From positions 3,968,001-4,032,000 of the forward strand of contig NZ_CP139976.1 of assembly GCF_034424625.1 (NCBI RefSeq): a DNA stretch of 64,000 nucleotides, written 5' to 3'. Both the position numbers and the translations under genes were made by a program. The notes below the pieces were generated by a model. That model made no database searches and was not told the DNA's origin. It saw only the letters and a list, made by a program, of their open reading frames with translations. Source of the stretch: Janthinobacterium lividum (lineage in GTDB: Bacteria; Pseudomonadota; Gammaproteobacteria; Burkholderiales; Burkholderiaceae_D). This document shows positions 53,060-62,028 of this stretch, in pieces; positions within the stretch are counted from its first letter, which is position 1; each line of letters begins with the position of its first letter.

Positions 53060-54127
53060 TCAATCGCCGTCCTTACGCACTTCGCTACCCTGGGTAGAAT
53101 TGCGCACAATCAACTTGCCTGGCAACAGCACCTCGCGCGGCGGGCACCGATCGCCCTGCAGGCGCGACAGCATGCACGTCATCGCCGAAAAGCCGATTTC
53201 ATAGGTCTGCTGTTCGATCGTGCTCAGGCCAGCCAGCGGCGACCATGGCAATTCGTCAAAGCCCAGCAAACCCACGTCTTGCGGCATGCGCAATGCAAGG
53301 CGTTGCAGCATCAACGCCAGTTCCAGCGCGACCATGCCGTTCGATGCCAGGAGCGCCACGCGGCGGCCGCGCCACCGCGCCAGGCATTGCCGCACCTGCG
53401 CGTCGATGGAAGGCCGGTCGTCCAGGTCCACCGCCAGCACTTCGCCCACGCAGCCCGGATGCTCGGCCATCACGGACTGGAAACCGTCGGCGCGCATCAG
53501 GCGCGAACTGACGCCCGTCAAGGGCGGCGCGACAAAGGCGATGGCGTCGAAACCCTGCCCGATCAGATGCGCCGTGGCCAGCCGGCCCGCCTGCACATTG
53601 TCCAGGCCCACCAGGTCGAAATCGACGCCCTCGATGCGGCGGTCAACCAGCACGATGGGCATGCCCGCCTGCTGCAAGTCGGACGACTCGATATTGCGCC
53701 CCTGCGTGTTGACGATCAGCCCTTCCACGCTGTACGAGCGCAGCGCGGCAAGCGACTGGCGCTCGCGCAGTTCGTCATTGCCGGTATTACACAGAATCAA
53801 GGTATAGCCATGCTGCTGGCAAGCCGCCTCCACGCCTTGCAGCACGGCCACCGTGTAGGGATTGAGCATGTCCGCCACGACCATGCCGATCAGGCGCGTG
53901 CGTCCGCGCTTGAGGCCGCGCGCCATCTGGTTCGGCTGGTAGCCGAGGCGCGCGATGGTGCTGGTGATCTGCTGGCGGATGTTCTCGGACAGGGCATCGA
54001 GTTCGCCGCCGAGAAAGCGCGACACGCTCGTCTTCGACACGCCCGCCTCGCGCGCCACCTGGGCGATGGTCACGGGCCGGGCCGGCTCGCCGGAGACTGT
54101 TTTTTTGCTGCCGCGTACTGAATCCAA
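53060..54127 (-). CDS. ptxS: LacI family regulator, PtxS-like repressor of 2-ketogluconate use
   Basis: A LacI/GalR regulator, 355 aa from the chosen start. The N-terminal HTH is VTIAQVAREAGVSKTSVSRFL followed by the hinge GYQPNQMARGLKRGRT; the effector domain has IGMVVADMLNPYTVAVLQGV and GLLGFDELPWSPLAG. TTG 54127 is chosen because GGAGAG lies 5 nt upstream; ATG 54157 (10 residues longer) has no ribosome site. Two palindromes close to the PtxS site flank the gene, one just before its start (autoregulation). Assignment as PtxS rests on these sites plus the kguEKD genes downstream. Confidence 0.82.
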   Translation of the reverse strand: MDSVRGSKKTVSGEPARPVTIAQVAREAGVSKTSVSRFLGGELDALSENIRQQITSTIARLGYQPNQMARGLKRGRTRLIGMVVADMLNPYTVAVLQGVEAACQQHGYTLILCNTGNDELRERQSLAALRSYSVEGLIVNTQGRNIESSDLQQAGMPIVLVDRRIEGVDFDLVGLDNVQAGRLATAHLIGQGFDAIAFVAPPLTGVSSRLMRADGFQSVMAEHPGCVGEVLAVDLDDRPSIDAQVRQCLARWRGRRVALLASNGMVALELALMLQRLALRMPQDVGLLGFDELPWSPLAGLSTIEQQTYEIGFSAMTCMLSRLQGDRCPPREVLLPGKLIVRNSTQGSEVRKDGD

Positions 54128-54165
54128 GGTTGCTCTCCACTGCCTGTTGATATGCATATTTTTAT

Positions 54166-54183
54166 TTTGGAACCGGTTCCAAA
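54166..54183. promoter_or_regulatory. PtxS-like operator at the regulator promoter
   Basis: An 18-bp perfect palindrome, TTTGGAACCGGTTCCAAA, whose centre (TGGAACCGGTTCCA) differs from the PtxS consensus at two symmetric positions. It is immediately upstream of the regulator gene, consistent with autorepression. Confidence 0.8.
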
Positions 54184-54330
54184 GATAGCACCCACGAATC
54201 GATGACGCAAGCGATTTGATTGCCTGTGGCGGCGAAGGAACACGATGGGGGCATGGCTGGGAACGCGGATGAAAGGCCCCGCCCTCCCCTTGCACACGCA
54301 GGGGGCGGGCGGCGCTGCTTGAAAAACGAC

Positions 54331-55701
54331 TTACTGGACCACGGTATAGCAAGGCACGTATGCCGTGCCCGCCAGTTTCATGCGGTGCTGCGCCACGAAG
54401 GAAGCGAGCAGCGCGTCCATCGGGCCGGCGATGGATTTGTCGCCGTGGATCTCGAAATTGCCGTGCTTTTCGATCGAGCGGATGCCGTCATCCTTGACGT
54501 TGCCCGCCACCACGCCCGAGAACGCGCGTCGCAGCTGGGCCGCCAGCAAGTGCGTGGGCTGGTTCTTGTGCAGGCTCAGGTTGCGCATGTTTTCATGCGT
54601 GGGCTGGAACGGCTTCTGGAATTCGTGGTCGATCTTCAGCAGCCAATTGAAGTAATACGCGTCGCTGTGCGCCTTGCGGAATTCGCGCACCTGGCGTATG
54701 CCTTCGAGCATTTCGCGCGCCACCAGTTCCGGGTCGTCGATGATGATCTTGTAGCGCTGCTGCGCTTCCGGGCCCAGGGTGTCGCTGATGAACTGGTTGA
54801 TCTGCACGAAGTACTCGCGCGAGGTTTCCGGGCCCGTGAAGATCAGCGGGAAAGGAATCTCGGCATTGTCCGGGTGCAGCAGGATGCCGAGGATATACAA
54901 AATCTCTTCGGCCGTGCCGGCGCCGCCGGGGAACACGACGATGCCGTGGCCCGCGCGCACGAACGCTTCCAGGCGCTTCTCGATGTCCGGCATGATGACG
55001 AGGTCATTGACGATGGGGTTCGGCGATTCGGCCGCGATGATGCCCGGCTCGGTGATGCCAAGGTAACGGCCATTGTGCAGGCGCTGCTTGGCGTGGCCGA
55101 TGGTGGCGCCCTTCATGGGGCCCTTCATGGCGCCGGGGCCGCAACCGGTGCAGATATCGAGGCCGCGCAAGCCCAGCTGGTAGCCCACTTCCTTCGAATA
55201 ATTGTATTCGGCGCGGTTGATCGAGTGGCCGCCCCAGCACACGACCAGGTTTGGGTTGAGCTGGGTTTGCAGCACGTTGGCATTGCGCAGGATGTGGAAG
55301 ACGGCGTCCGTCACGCCTTCTGTGCTCTGCAAGTCGAATTTCGGGTTGCCCGTCACTTCATCGCTGACGAAGATGATGTCGCGCAGCACGGCAAACAGGT
55401 GCTCGTGGATGCCCTTGATCATCTTGCCGTCGACAAAGGCGATGGCCGGCGCGCCCTTGATGTCGAGCTTGATGCCGCGCTCGCGCTGGATGATGGAGAT
55501 TTCAAACGACTGGTAGCGCTCCAGCAGGGCGCGGCCATCGTCGATGGTGCTGCCGCAATTGAGCACTGCCAGCGCGCAGCGGCGGAAAGTGTTGTACAGG
55601 CCGCCCTGGCTGGTGTCGAGCAGTTTGTTGACTTCAGTCTTGGAGAGCACGTCCAGGCGGCCTTCCGGTGAAACCAGAGTATCGATAACGTCGTGTTCCA
55701 T
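54331..55701 (-). CDS. ppnN: Pyrimidine/purine nucleotide 5'-monophosphate nucleosidase PpnN
   Basis: A 456-aa enzyme that hydrolyses nucleotide monophosphates to base and ribose 5-phosphate. The central LOG-like Rossmann domain has CWGGHSINRAEYNYSKEVGY, ICTGCGPGAMKGPMKGA and the signature VVFPGGAGTAEEILYILG. N- and C-terminal extensions match PpnN, and length agrees with E. coli PpnN (454). In E. coli (p)ppGpp activates it. ATG 55701 (MEHDVIDTLVSPEGRL) is chosen over the in-frame extension to 55818. Monocistronic. Confidence 0.93.
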   Translation of the reverse strand: MEHDVIDTLVSPEGRLDVLSKTEVNKLLDTSQGGLYNTFRRCALAVLNCGSTIDDGRALLERYQSFEISIIQRERGIKLDIKGAPAIAFVDGKMIKGIHEHLFAVLRDIIFVSDEVTGNPKFDLQSTEGVTDAVFHILRNANVLQTQLNPNLVVCWGGHSINRAEYNYSKEVGYQLGLRGLDICTGCGPGAMKGPMKGATIGHAKQRLHNGRYLGITEPGIIAAESPNPIVNDLVIMPDIEKRLEAFVRAGHGIVVFPGGAGTAEEILYILGILLHPDNAEIPFPLIFTGPETSREYFVQINQFISDTLGPEAQQRYKIIIDDPELVAREMLEGIRQVREFRKAHSDAYYFNWLLKIDHEFQKPFQPTHENMRNLSLHKNQPTHLLAAQLRRAFSGVVAGNVKDDGIRSIEKHGNFEIHGDKSIAGPMDALLASFVAQHRMKLAGTAYVPCYTVVQ

Positions 55702-56012
55702 AATGCGAAAAATCCCTTTAAAAATCGATGCTCGAAGGTCTTGCAGCCTTAATATACGACAAGTCAGGCAAGTTGTGCTGTGCCGCCGCAAAATCGCCCG
55801 GGCCGCCCTTGCCTGCAAACCGGTTTGACTAATATGAAACAGTCATTCTTGCTAATGCGAATCGAAATCTTCGCTCAGCGCAATTTGTAGATTAGAATGC
55901 CAGCCTATTGGAATTCCCGTGCGTGAGGTTCTTCATGAGAGTCCCCGCCGCCCGCAGGCTTCCATAAGTTCGTTGTATCGATTGACTATAATAATTTTTC
56001 AGGAGGAACCGC
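55702..56012. other. Divergent intergenic region ppnN / peptide transporter
   Basis: 311 bp without a gene, holding the promoters of ppnN (minus) and the POT transporter (plus). AGGAGG at 56001-56006 is a strong ribosome site for ATG 56013. TAGAAT (55893-55898) could be a -10. No other structure was evident. Confidence 0.45.
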
Positions 56013-57518
56013 ATGAGCGGTGCGACTACGCCCAACAAGGAAGCCGTTATTCCCGAGTTCAAGCAGATTATGGGCCATCCAAGCCCATTGTGGATGTTGT
56101 TCATGACTGAATTCTGGGAACGCTTCGCGTTCTACGGAGTTCGCTGGGCGCTGGTACTGTACATCGTTGCCCAGTTCCACGGCGGCGACGGTTCGGGACA
56201 GGCTGCGGCCAACCTTACCTATGGTTCCTTCCTCGCGCTGGTGTACGCCGGCGCCCTGTTCGGCGGCTACATCGCCGACCGGGTCATCGGTTACCAGCGC
56301 TCCATCCTGCTGGGCGCCGTCTTCATGGCTGCCGGCCTGTTCTGCATCTCGGTACCGAACCAGGACATCTTCAACCTGGGCCTGGCCACCATGATCGTCG
56401 GTAACGGCATGTTCAAGCCAAACATCTCGACCATGGTCGGCAAGCTGTACACGACAGCCGATCCGCGCCGCGACAGTGGCTTCACGATCTTCTACATGGG
56501 TATCAACATGGGCGCCATGGTTGCCCCTGTCTTCACCCAGTGGCTGGCCGAGTCGATCTTCGGCACCAGCGCCATGCCTTCGTACAAGATGGTCTTCATG
56601 GCGTCCGGTTTCGGCATGCTGATCAGCCTGGTATGGTTCGCCATCGGCCGCCGCGCCCTGAAGGGCATCGGCGCTCCGGAAGCCGGCGCAGGCAACCCGA
56701 TGCGCGTCATCTGGGTGGCCGTCGGCTCCCTGTGCGTGATCCCGCTCGTGTACTTCCTGCTGACCGTCGGCGCTGAAAAGCTGCAAATCGTCCTGACCGC
56801 GCTGTTCATCGGCCTGGCCGTGATGCTGATGATCGAAGGCATACGCAACGGTAAAGTTGCGCGTGACCGCGTTATCGCCATGCTGCTGATCTTTGTCTTC
56901 AACATCCTGTTCTGGATGTTCTTCGAACAGGCAGGCAGCTCGTTTACCTTCCTGGCTGACAAGATCGTCAACCGCGACCTGGGCTTCTGGATCTTCCCGA
57001 CCGCCTACTTCCAGACCGTCAACTCGGTCGCCATCATCGTCTTCGCGCCGATCATCGCCGCCGTCTGGGTCTTCCTGGCGCGCCACAACGTCAATCCTTC
57101 GATCCCGCGCAAATTCGGCCTGGGCTTGCTGGGCAATGCCCTGGCCTTCGGTTTGCTGATCTTCGCTCTGTCGAGCCTGGTTGGCGCCGATAACAAGATC
57201 CCGTTCTGGACGCTGGCCACCGTGTACGTGCTGCAATCGATCGGCGAGCTGTGCCTGTCGCCTATCGGCCTGTCGATGGTCACCAAGCTGGCGCCAGTGC
57301 GCCTGGTCGGCCTGGGCATGGGCGGCTGGTTCCTGTCGACCGGTATCGGCAACAACCTGTCGGGCATCTTCGCCAGCCACGTCAGCGGCGAAAGCGGCAT
57401 GTCGGTGCAATCGGCACTGTCCGGCTACACCTTCGGCTTCTGGTCCCTGCTGGGCGCCGGCGTCGTGCTGTTCCTGATCGCACCGCTGATCAACAAACTG
57501 ATGCACGGCGTGAAGTAA
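56013..57518 (+). CDS. Proton-dependent oligopeptide transporter (POT/PTR2 family)
   Basis: A 501-aa MFS-type di/tripeptide-proton symporter. The family ExxERFxYY proton-coupling motif appears as [18 protein letters not shown] in TM1. The PTR2 signatures are [19 protein letters not shown] and [16 protein letters not shown]; about 14 helices are expected. AGGAGG precedes ATG 56013. It is followed by a strong terminator, so it is monocistronic. Closest characterised relatives would be DtpA/DtpB types; substrate range not determined here. Confidence 0.93.
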   Translation: MSGATTPNKEAVIPEFKQIMGHPSPLWMLFMTEFWERFAFYGVRWALVLYIVAQFHGGDGSGQAAANLTYGSFLALVYAGALFGGYIADRVIGYQRSILLGAVFMAAGLFCISVPNQDIFNLGLATMIVGNGMFKPNISTMVGKLYTTADPRRDSGFTIFYMGINMGAMVAPVFTQWLAESIFGTSAMPSYKMVFMASGFGMLISLVWFAIGRRALKGIGAPEAGAGNPMRVIWVAVGSLCVIPLVYFLLTVGAEKLQIVLTALFIGLAVMLMIEGIRNGKVARDRVIAMLLIFVFNILFWMFFEQAGSSFTFLADKIVNRDLGFWIFPTAYFQTVNSVAIIVFAPIIAAVWVFLARHNVNPSIPRKFGLGLLGNALAFGLLIFALSSLVGADNKIPFWTLATVYVLQSIGELCLSPIGLSMVTKLAPVRLVGLGMGGWFLSTGIGNNLSGIFASHVSGESGMSVQSALSGYTFGFWSLLGAGVVLFLIAPLINKLMHGVK

Positions 57519-57537
57519 GTTTTCTGCCATAGCTGAC

Positions 57538-57564
57538 AACGGCGGCCTGCGGGCCGCCGTTTTT
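57538..57564 (+). terminator. Rho-independent terminator after the POT transporter
   Basis: AACGGCGGCC-tgcg-GGCCGCCGTT followed by T residues, 20 nt after the stop codon. Confidence 0.92.
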
Positions 57565-57648
57565 CATTCCGGCGCCGTTTTTCCCATTGCCTGGCGGTAC
57601 AATACCGCCAGGGCCAGCGGCCATCCACCCACATTACTGAAAAATCCC

Positions 57649-58341
57649 ATGTCCAGCATCTCCACCACCTCGCCCCTCTCCGACGACGAATACGCCGAAC
57701 TCGACACCCTGCTGGCCGCGCCTGCGCTGGCCGGTCGTGCCATGGACGTGTCGATGCTGGAAGGTTTTCTCACGGCCGTCGCCCTGAGCCCGAAACAGAT
57801 CACGCCGGAACAATGGCTGCCCTGGGTCTGGGACAAGGCTGCCGGCAGCGCCTTGCCGGCACAGGACGAAGCCAGCGAACGGGCGGCCAGCCTGGCGCAG
57901 CGCCACCATGCCTACATGGTCGAATGGCTGGCGAAAGACCCGGACAGTTTCGAGCCCATCTACGTATGCGGCCCCGAATGGAGCGTGCCCGCCTGGTGCG
58001 CCGGTTTTGTCCTAGGCAGCAGCCTGGACAAGCCCCAGTGGGCGGCCCTGGCCGTCAGCCACCCGCAATACCTGGCGCCGTTCCAGCACCTGGCCACGGC
58101 CGGCGAACTCGATGACGATGCGGCCGAAACGGCCATGGATGGCGTGATTCCTTCCGTGATCGCCATCAACGCGGCCTGGGCGCGCCAGCGCCACCTGAAA
58201 AGCCAGGCCCAAAGCCAGCCCGGCGCCACCGTGCTGCGCGAAGTGCCGAAGACGGGCCGCAACGACCCGTGCCACTGCGGCAGCGGCAAGAAATACAAAA
58301 AATGCTGCGCCGACGCCGATAGCGCGGCCAGCCAAGGCTAA
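57649..58341 (+). CDS. YecA/UPF0149 family protein with SEC-C metal-binding motif
   Basis: A 230-aa cytoplasmic protein. The YecA/UPF0149 helical domain covers residues about 10-185 ([39 protein letters not shown]). The C-terminus carries a SEC-C zinc motif, [18 protein letters not shown], as in SecA and YecA. Such proteins can associate with ribosomes or SecA. An unrecognised gene follows after 12 nt. Confidence 0.9.
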   Translation: MSSISTTSPLSDDEYAELDTLLAAPALAGRAMDVSMLEGFLTAVALSPKQITPEQWLPWVWDKAAGSALPAQDEASERAASLAQRHHAYMVEWLAKDPDSFEPIYVCGPEWSVPAWCAGFVLGSSLDKPQWAALAVSHPQYLAPFQHLATAGELDDDAAETAMDGVIPSVIAINAAWARQRHLKSQAQSQPGATVLREVPKTGRNDPCHCGSGKKYKKCCADADSAASQG

Positions 58342-58353
58342 GGCGACGCCAGC

Positions 58354-60057
58354 TTGCGCCAGCTGCTGACGGCCATCCTGCGCTTCCTGCTGCGCCACGC
58401 GCTGCAGTTCGCCCTGTTCATCGTCATCCTGCTGGCCGGACGCTTGCTGCTGGCCGAATGGCGCGCCTACAGCGCCAGCAGCGAGACCATCGCCGCGCTC
58501 AGGCTGGCCGCCGACGGCGCCGACAAGCATGGCGCTGGCCTGGCCGCTGCGGCCACGGCGCGCGTCAACGCCCTGCAAAAAACCTCACACACGGCCATCA
58601 CGGCCCGCCTGGCGCAAGTCCAGGCGCAATTGGCGGCCTTGCGCGCGCGGCAGCAGCCATCGCTATTTACCCTTCCCCTGCCCGATACGAACACCCTGGC
58701 CCTGCACGCGCAGGAGGAAGCCGCGCGCCGCGTGGAAATCGAAGTGCTGGTACAGGAAGCCCGTTATCTGACCGCCCTGCAAGCGGCCCTGAGCGGCGAA
58801 GATGCGCGGCACACGCTGGCGCGTCTGCACGCGGAACACGTGAGCGCGTATGCGGCGCTGCAGCACAACCTGCGCCAGCGCCGGGAACTGGAAGCGCGGC
58901 ACCCCGTGGCGGCCCGCCTGCCCGGCAGCGACGCTTACGCGCAGCTGTCGCTGCTTGAAGCGCAAGGCCAGCGCCTGCGCGAGATCAATCTGCAAGCCTA
59001 CCAGGCCTGGGCAGCGCAGGGCGCGCGCACCGGCAACGCCACGACCGCCGCCCGCCCCGCCCCATTTGCCATCGACGAGCCAGCGCTGGCCGGCGCGCTG
59101 GCGCCCGTGCAAAAGGCCATCGCGGCGGGCGAAGGACAACTGGCGCGCAACTGGATCGCCCGCTGGCGCGCCCCCGTCTTGGACGTGGCGCCCACGGCCG
59201 CCCTGCTGGTGCTGTCGGCCATCCTGCTGCCCGTCGCCATCAAGGCTTTCTTTTACTTCGTGCTGGCGCCTGTCGCTTCCCGTTTGCCGCCGCTGTCGAT
59301 CGCGCGCGAACTGCAGCTGAATGGCAGCTCCCTGCCCCTGCCGCCGCATGGCGAATCGCGCATCTCCGCCGTGTCGCAGGCATTACAGCTAAAACCTGGG
59401 CAGCAGATGCTGATCCATCCCGAATACCTGCAATCGTCGCCCGTCAGCAGCACCAAGCGCACACAGTGGCTGCTGGACTGGCGCTTCCCGTTCACCAGCC
59501 TGGCCGCCGGCATGGTGGCGCTGACGCGGCTGGAAAGCGAAACGACGGCATCCGTGACGATTTCCGCCAGCGACGACCCGCTGCTGGAAGTGGCCGTCGT
59601 CCACCTGCCTGCCGGCAGCGCTCTCGTGTTCCAGCCACGGGGACTGGTCGGTTTGATCACCGATGCGGGCCAGCCTTTGGCGATCAGCAGCCACTGGCGC
59701 CTGGGCAGTCTGCACGCCTGGCTCACCCTGCAGCTGCGCTTCATCGTCTTTCGCGGCCCCGTCACCCTGATCGTGCGCGGCTGCCGCGGCGTGCGCCTGG
59801 AACGGGCCGGCCAGGGCCGCTCCATCAGCCAGTCCGCCACCCTGGGTTTTACCACCGACGTGCTGTATTCGACCCTGCGCAGCGAAACCTTCATCCCCTA
59901 CCTGCGCGGCCAGCAAGCGTTGCTCAACGACCGCTTCGACGGCGACAACGGCGTCTACCTGTACGAAGAAACCCCGCGCCACGGCAAGCAGCCGGGCAAG
60001 GTGGGCAGCTGGTTCGAGGGTTTTACGGACGCCATATTGAAAGTGTTCGGCATCTAG
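58354..60057 (+). CDS. Membrane-anchored coiled-coil protein of unknown function
   Basis: A 567-aa protein from a TTG start. TM helix 1 is at residues about 10-33 (HALQFALFIVILLAGRLLLA). A long helical, Ala/Gln/Leu-rich region with heptads runs from 40 to 225, TM helix 2 lies at about 282-308 (PTAALLVLSAILLPVAIKAF), then a C-terminal beta-rich domain of about 250 residues with an RGPVTLIVRGCRGVRLERAG segment. The last part loosely recalls AIM24-type beta-roll proteins, but I would not assign it. The helical region should lie in the periplasm. Neighbours (YecA, small ORF) give no clue. Confidence 0.75.
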   Translation: MRQLLTAILRFLLRHALQFALFIVILLAGRLLLAEWRAYSASSETIAALRLAADGADKHGAGLAAAATARVNALQKTSHTAITARLAQVQAQLAALRARQQPSLFTLPLPDTNTLALHAQEEAARRVEIEVLVQEARYLTALQAALSGEDARHTLARLHAEHVSAYAALQHNLRQRRELEARHPVAARLPGSDAYAQLSLLEAQGQRLREINLQAYQAWAAQGARTGNATTAARPAPFAIDEPALAGALAPVQKAIAAGEGQLARNWIARWRAPVLDVAPTAALLVLSAILLPVAIKAFFYFVLAPVASRLPPLSIARELQLNGSSLPLPPHGESRISAVSQALQLKPGQQMLIHPEYLQSSPVSSTKRTQWLLDWRFPFTSLAAGMVALTRLESETTASVTISASDDPLLEVAVVHLPAGSALVFQPRGLVGLITDAGQPLAISSHWRLGSLHAWLTLQLRFIVFRGPVTLIVRGCRGVRLERAGQGRSISQSATLGFTTDVLYSTLRSETFIPYLRGQQALLNDRFDGDNGVYLYEETPRHGKQPGKVGSWFEGFTDAILKVFGI

Positions 60058-60070
60058 CCGAGGAAACCAT

Positions 60071-60451
60071 ATGAACGACTTCCTGTTTGCCGATTTTCTC
60101 GAGGACCAGGCCGCGTATGCGGCGGCAGAGGCCTGGTGGCAGGCACGCCTGGCCTTCCTCGACGGGCAGTGCACGGCTTATCTGCGCACCGCGTTTGCCA
60201 ATGGCCAGCCGTTCCATGACGGCAATCCCATCGTCAACCTGGCGGACAGGAACGCCGGCAAGGCGGCGCGCATCGTGCAGCAATGCCCGCATGAATGCGG
60301 CCACGGCTACACGAGCTTCGAGCAAGCCATCGAGCTGGCCGGCAGCGATGGGCACCGCCCGGCGCAGGAAAAGATCATCGTGCTGACCTTGACGCGGGAG
60401 ACGGCGCAGCGCGCCGAAGATGAATTGCGGGCCTGGTTTGCGCCAGCGTAG
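60071..60451 (+). CDS. Hypothetical protein
   Basis: A 126-aa soluble protein starting 13 nt after the preceding gene, with GAGGAAA before ATG 60071. Visible segments are FLFADFLEDQAAYAAAEAWW and IVQQCPHECGHGYTSFEQAI, then EKIIVLTLTRETAQRAEDEL. One Cys-x-x-x-Cys pair lies near residue 71. Not recognised as a known family. Confidence 0.65.
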   Translation: MNDFLFADFLEDQAAYAAAEAWWQARLAFLDGQCTAYLRTAFANGQPFHDGNPIVNLADRNAGKAARIVQQCPHECGHGYTSFEQAIELAGSDGHRPAQEKIIVLTLTRETAQRAEDELRAWFAPA

Positions 60452-60460
60452 GACTGACGG

Positions 60461-60688
60461 CTACGCCGCAATCGAATGCGACACCGTCAGCCACTCGCCC
60501 GGCTGCAGATTCGCCGCCGCCTCGCGCGTGGCCAGCACGCTGTCCGGGTCCAGGTCGGAGCGTTTCAGCTTGTAGGAATAGGCGAAATCGTCGGCATCGA
60601 ATGCCTGTCCCGCCTTGACGTAGTACTTGAAGCCGACAAAGGAGTCGGGATTGGTGACGACCGAGTACTCAAGCGTGACATTGTTCAT
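60461..60688 (-). CDS. Small hypothetical protein
   Basis: A 75-aa protein with start ATG 60688 (MNNVTLEYSVVTNPDSF); it is acidic and beta-rich by eye (FVGFKYYVKAGQAFDADDFA, ATREAAANLQPGEWLTVSHS). It converges with the previous gene, 9 nt away. Codon use looks coding, but there is no recognised domain. Confidence 0.55.
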   Translation of the reverse strand: MNNVTLEYSVVTNPDSFVGFKYYVKAGQAFDADDFAYSYKLKRSDLDPDSVLATREAAANLQPGEWLTVSHSIAA

Positions 60689-60834
60689 GGCGGGCCTCGT
60701 CAACGGTGGTGAGGCATCCATTATGCGTCAATTCCGGCCGCAGCGATGCGACGACAAAACCTTGCGGCAAGTCAATCGGCAAACCAGCTGCCGGCGCTAC
60801 AGTAGCCGGAGCCAACCACCACGCCATCGCTGCC

Positions 60835-62028
60835 ATGCGCACCTTGCTCACGAAGATCCGGAATACACTGGCGCCGCAGGCGAGCCTGCCGGCAGCGGCG
60901 CGCATGGAGCGCCTGTCGGACTGGCGCGGCTTGCCTGCCTTCGACCCCGGCCCGCAAGCCGTCGTCAAGGCCTGCACGGCCTGGCTATGCGCAGCGCAGG
61001 ACAATTCCAGATCAAACGACGGCGGCGTCGCGCGCGACTACAGCCTGCTGACAGGCTGGTCGAGCTCCTACCCGGAAACCACCGGCTACATCATCCCCAC
61101 CCTCATCGCCCTGGCGCAGCGCACGGGCGACGAGGGTGGGGATGATGCGCTGCACGGACGCGCGCGGCGCATGCTCGACTGGTGCGTGGCCATCCAGTTC
61201 CCGGAAGGCGGTTACCAGGGCGGGAAGATCGATTCCACGCCGCGCGTGCCCGTCACCTTCAACACGGGCCAGATCCTGCTTGGCCTGGCCGCCGGCGTGC
61301 AAGCGTACGGCGCGGCATACCAGGACGCCATGCACCGCGCGGCAAGGTGGCTGCGCGACAGCCAGGATGCCGATGGCTGCTGGCGCAGGCATCCGACCCC
61401 GTTCGCCAGCGCCGGCGACAAGGCCTATGAAACGCACGTGGCGTGGGGCCTGTTCGAAGCGGACCGTGTCGCACCGGGCCACGGCTATGGCGCGGCCGGC
61501 CTGCGCCAGGTCGACTGGGCGCTGACCAAACAGCGTCCCAACGGCTGGTTCGCCTCGAATTGCCTGGACAACCCGCTGCTGCCCCTGACCCATACCATCG
61601 GCTACGCCTTGCGCGGCCTGCTCGAAGCGCACCGCTTTTCGGCGCGCGCCGACCTGCTGGACGCCGCCGCGCGCACCGGAACGAGCGTCGCCAGGGCCGT
61701 GGCGGCCGACGGCCACCTGGCCGGCCGCCTCGGTCCCGACTTCCAGCCAGGGGCTAGCTACGCCTGCCTCACGGGTTCCGCGCAAAACGCGCATTGTCTG
61801 TTCCTGCTGTACCAGATCACGGGCGAACGGCGCTACCTCGATGCGGCGCGACGCCTGAATAGTTTCGTGCGGCGCTCGGTCAGCATCGACGGTCCCGCGC
61901 ACGCGCGCGGCGGCGTCAAGGGCTCGTTTCCCGTCGATGGCGATTACGGTACCTGGGCTTACCTGAACTGGGCCGCCAAATTCTGCATCGATGCCAACCT
62001 GCTGGAAATGGACATCGGCGATGCTTGA
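60835..62028 (+). CDS. Alpha/alpha-toroid protein (prenyltransferase/terpene-cyclase or glycan-lyase-like fold)
   Basis: A 397-aa cytoplasmic-type protein with repeated alpha-helical segments carrying QDADGCWRRHP, PEGGYQGGKIDST and RPNGWFASNCLD motifs, which recall the QW/GGF repeats of squalene-hopene-cyclase-like toroids. The late part YACLTGSAQNAHCLFLLYQI resembles polysaccharide-locus proteins. The start is uncertain: ATG 60835 is taken, and an upstream open frame lacks a ribosome site. Its last 8 nt overlap the AAC(3)-family gene, so the pair acts together, possibly on a glycan. Reaction unknown. Confidence 0.7.
   Translation: MRTLLTKIRNTLAPQASLPAAARMERLSDWRGLPAFDPGPQAVVKACTAWLCAAQDNSRSNDGGVARDYSLLTGWSSSYPETTGYIIPTLIALAQRTGDEGGDDALHGRARRMLDWCVAIQFPEGGYQGGKIDSTPRVPVTFNTGQILLGLAAGVQAYGAAYQDAMHRAARWLRDSQDADGCWRRHPTPFASAGDKAYETHVAWGLFEADRVAPGHGYGAAGLRQVDWALTKQRPNGWFASNCLDNPLLPLTHTIGYALRGLLEAHRFSARADLLDAAARTGTSVARAVAADGHLAGRLGPDFQPGASYACLTGSAQNAHCLFLLYQITGERRYLDAARRLNSFVRRSVSIDGPAHARGGVKGSFPVDGDYGTWAYLNWAAKFCIDANLLEMDIGDA

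Noticed and set aside
54276..54312. GC-rich imperfect hairpin after ppnN as a terminator
   Set aside because: Stem is broken and only a weak T-run lies nearby; not strong enough to annotate.
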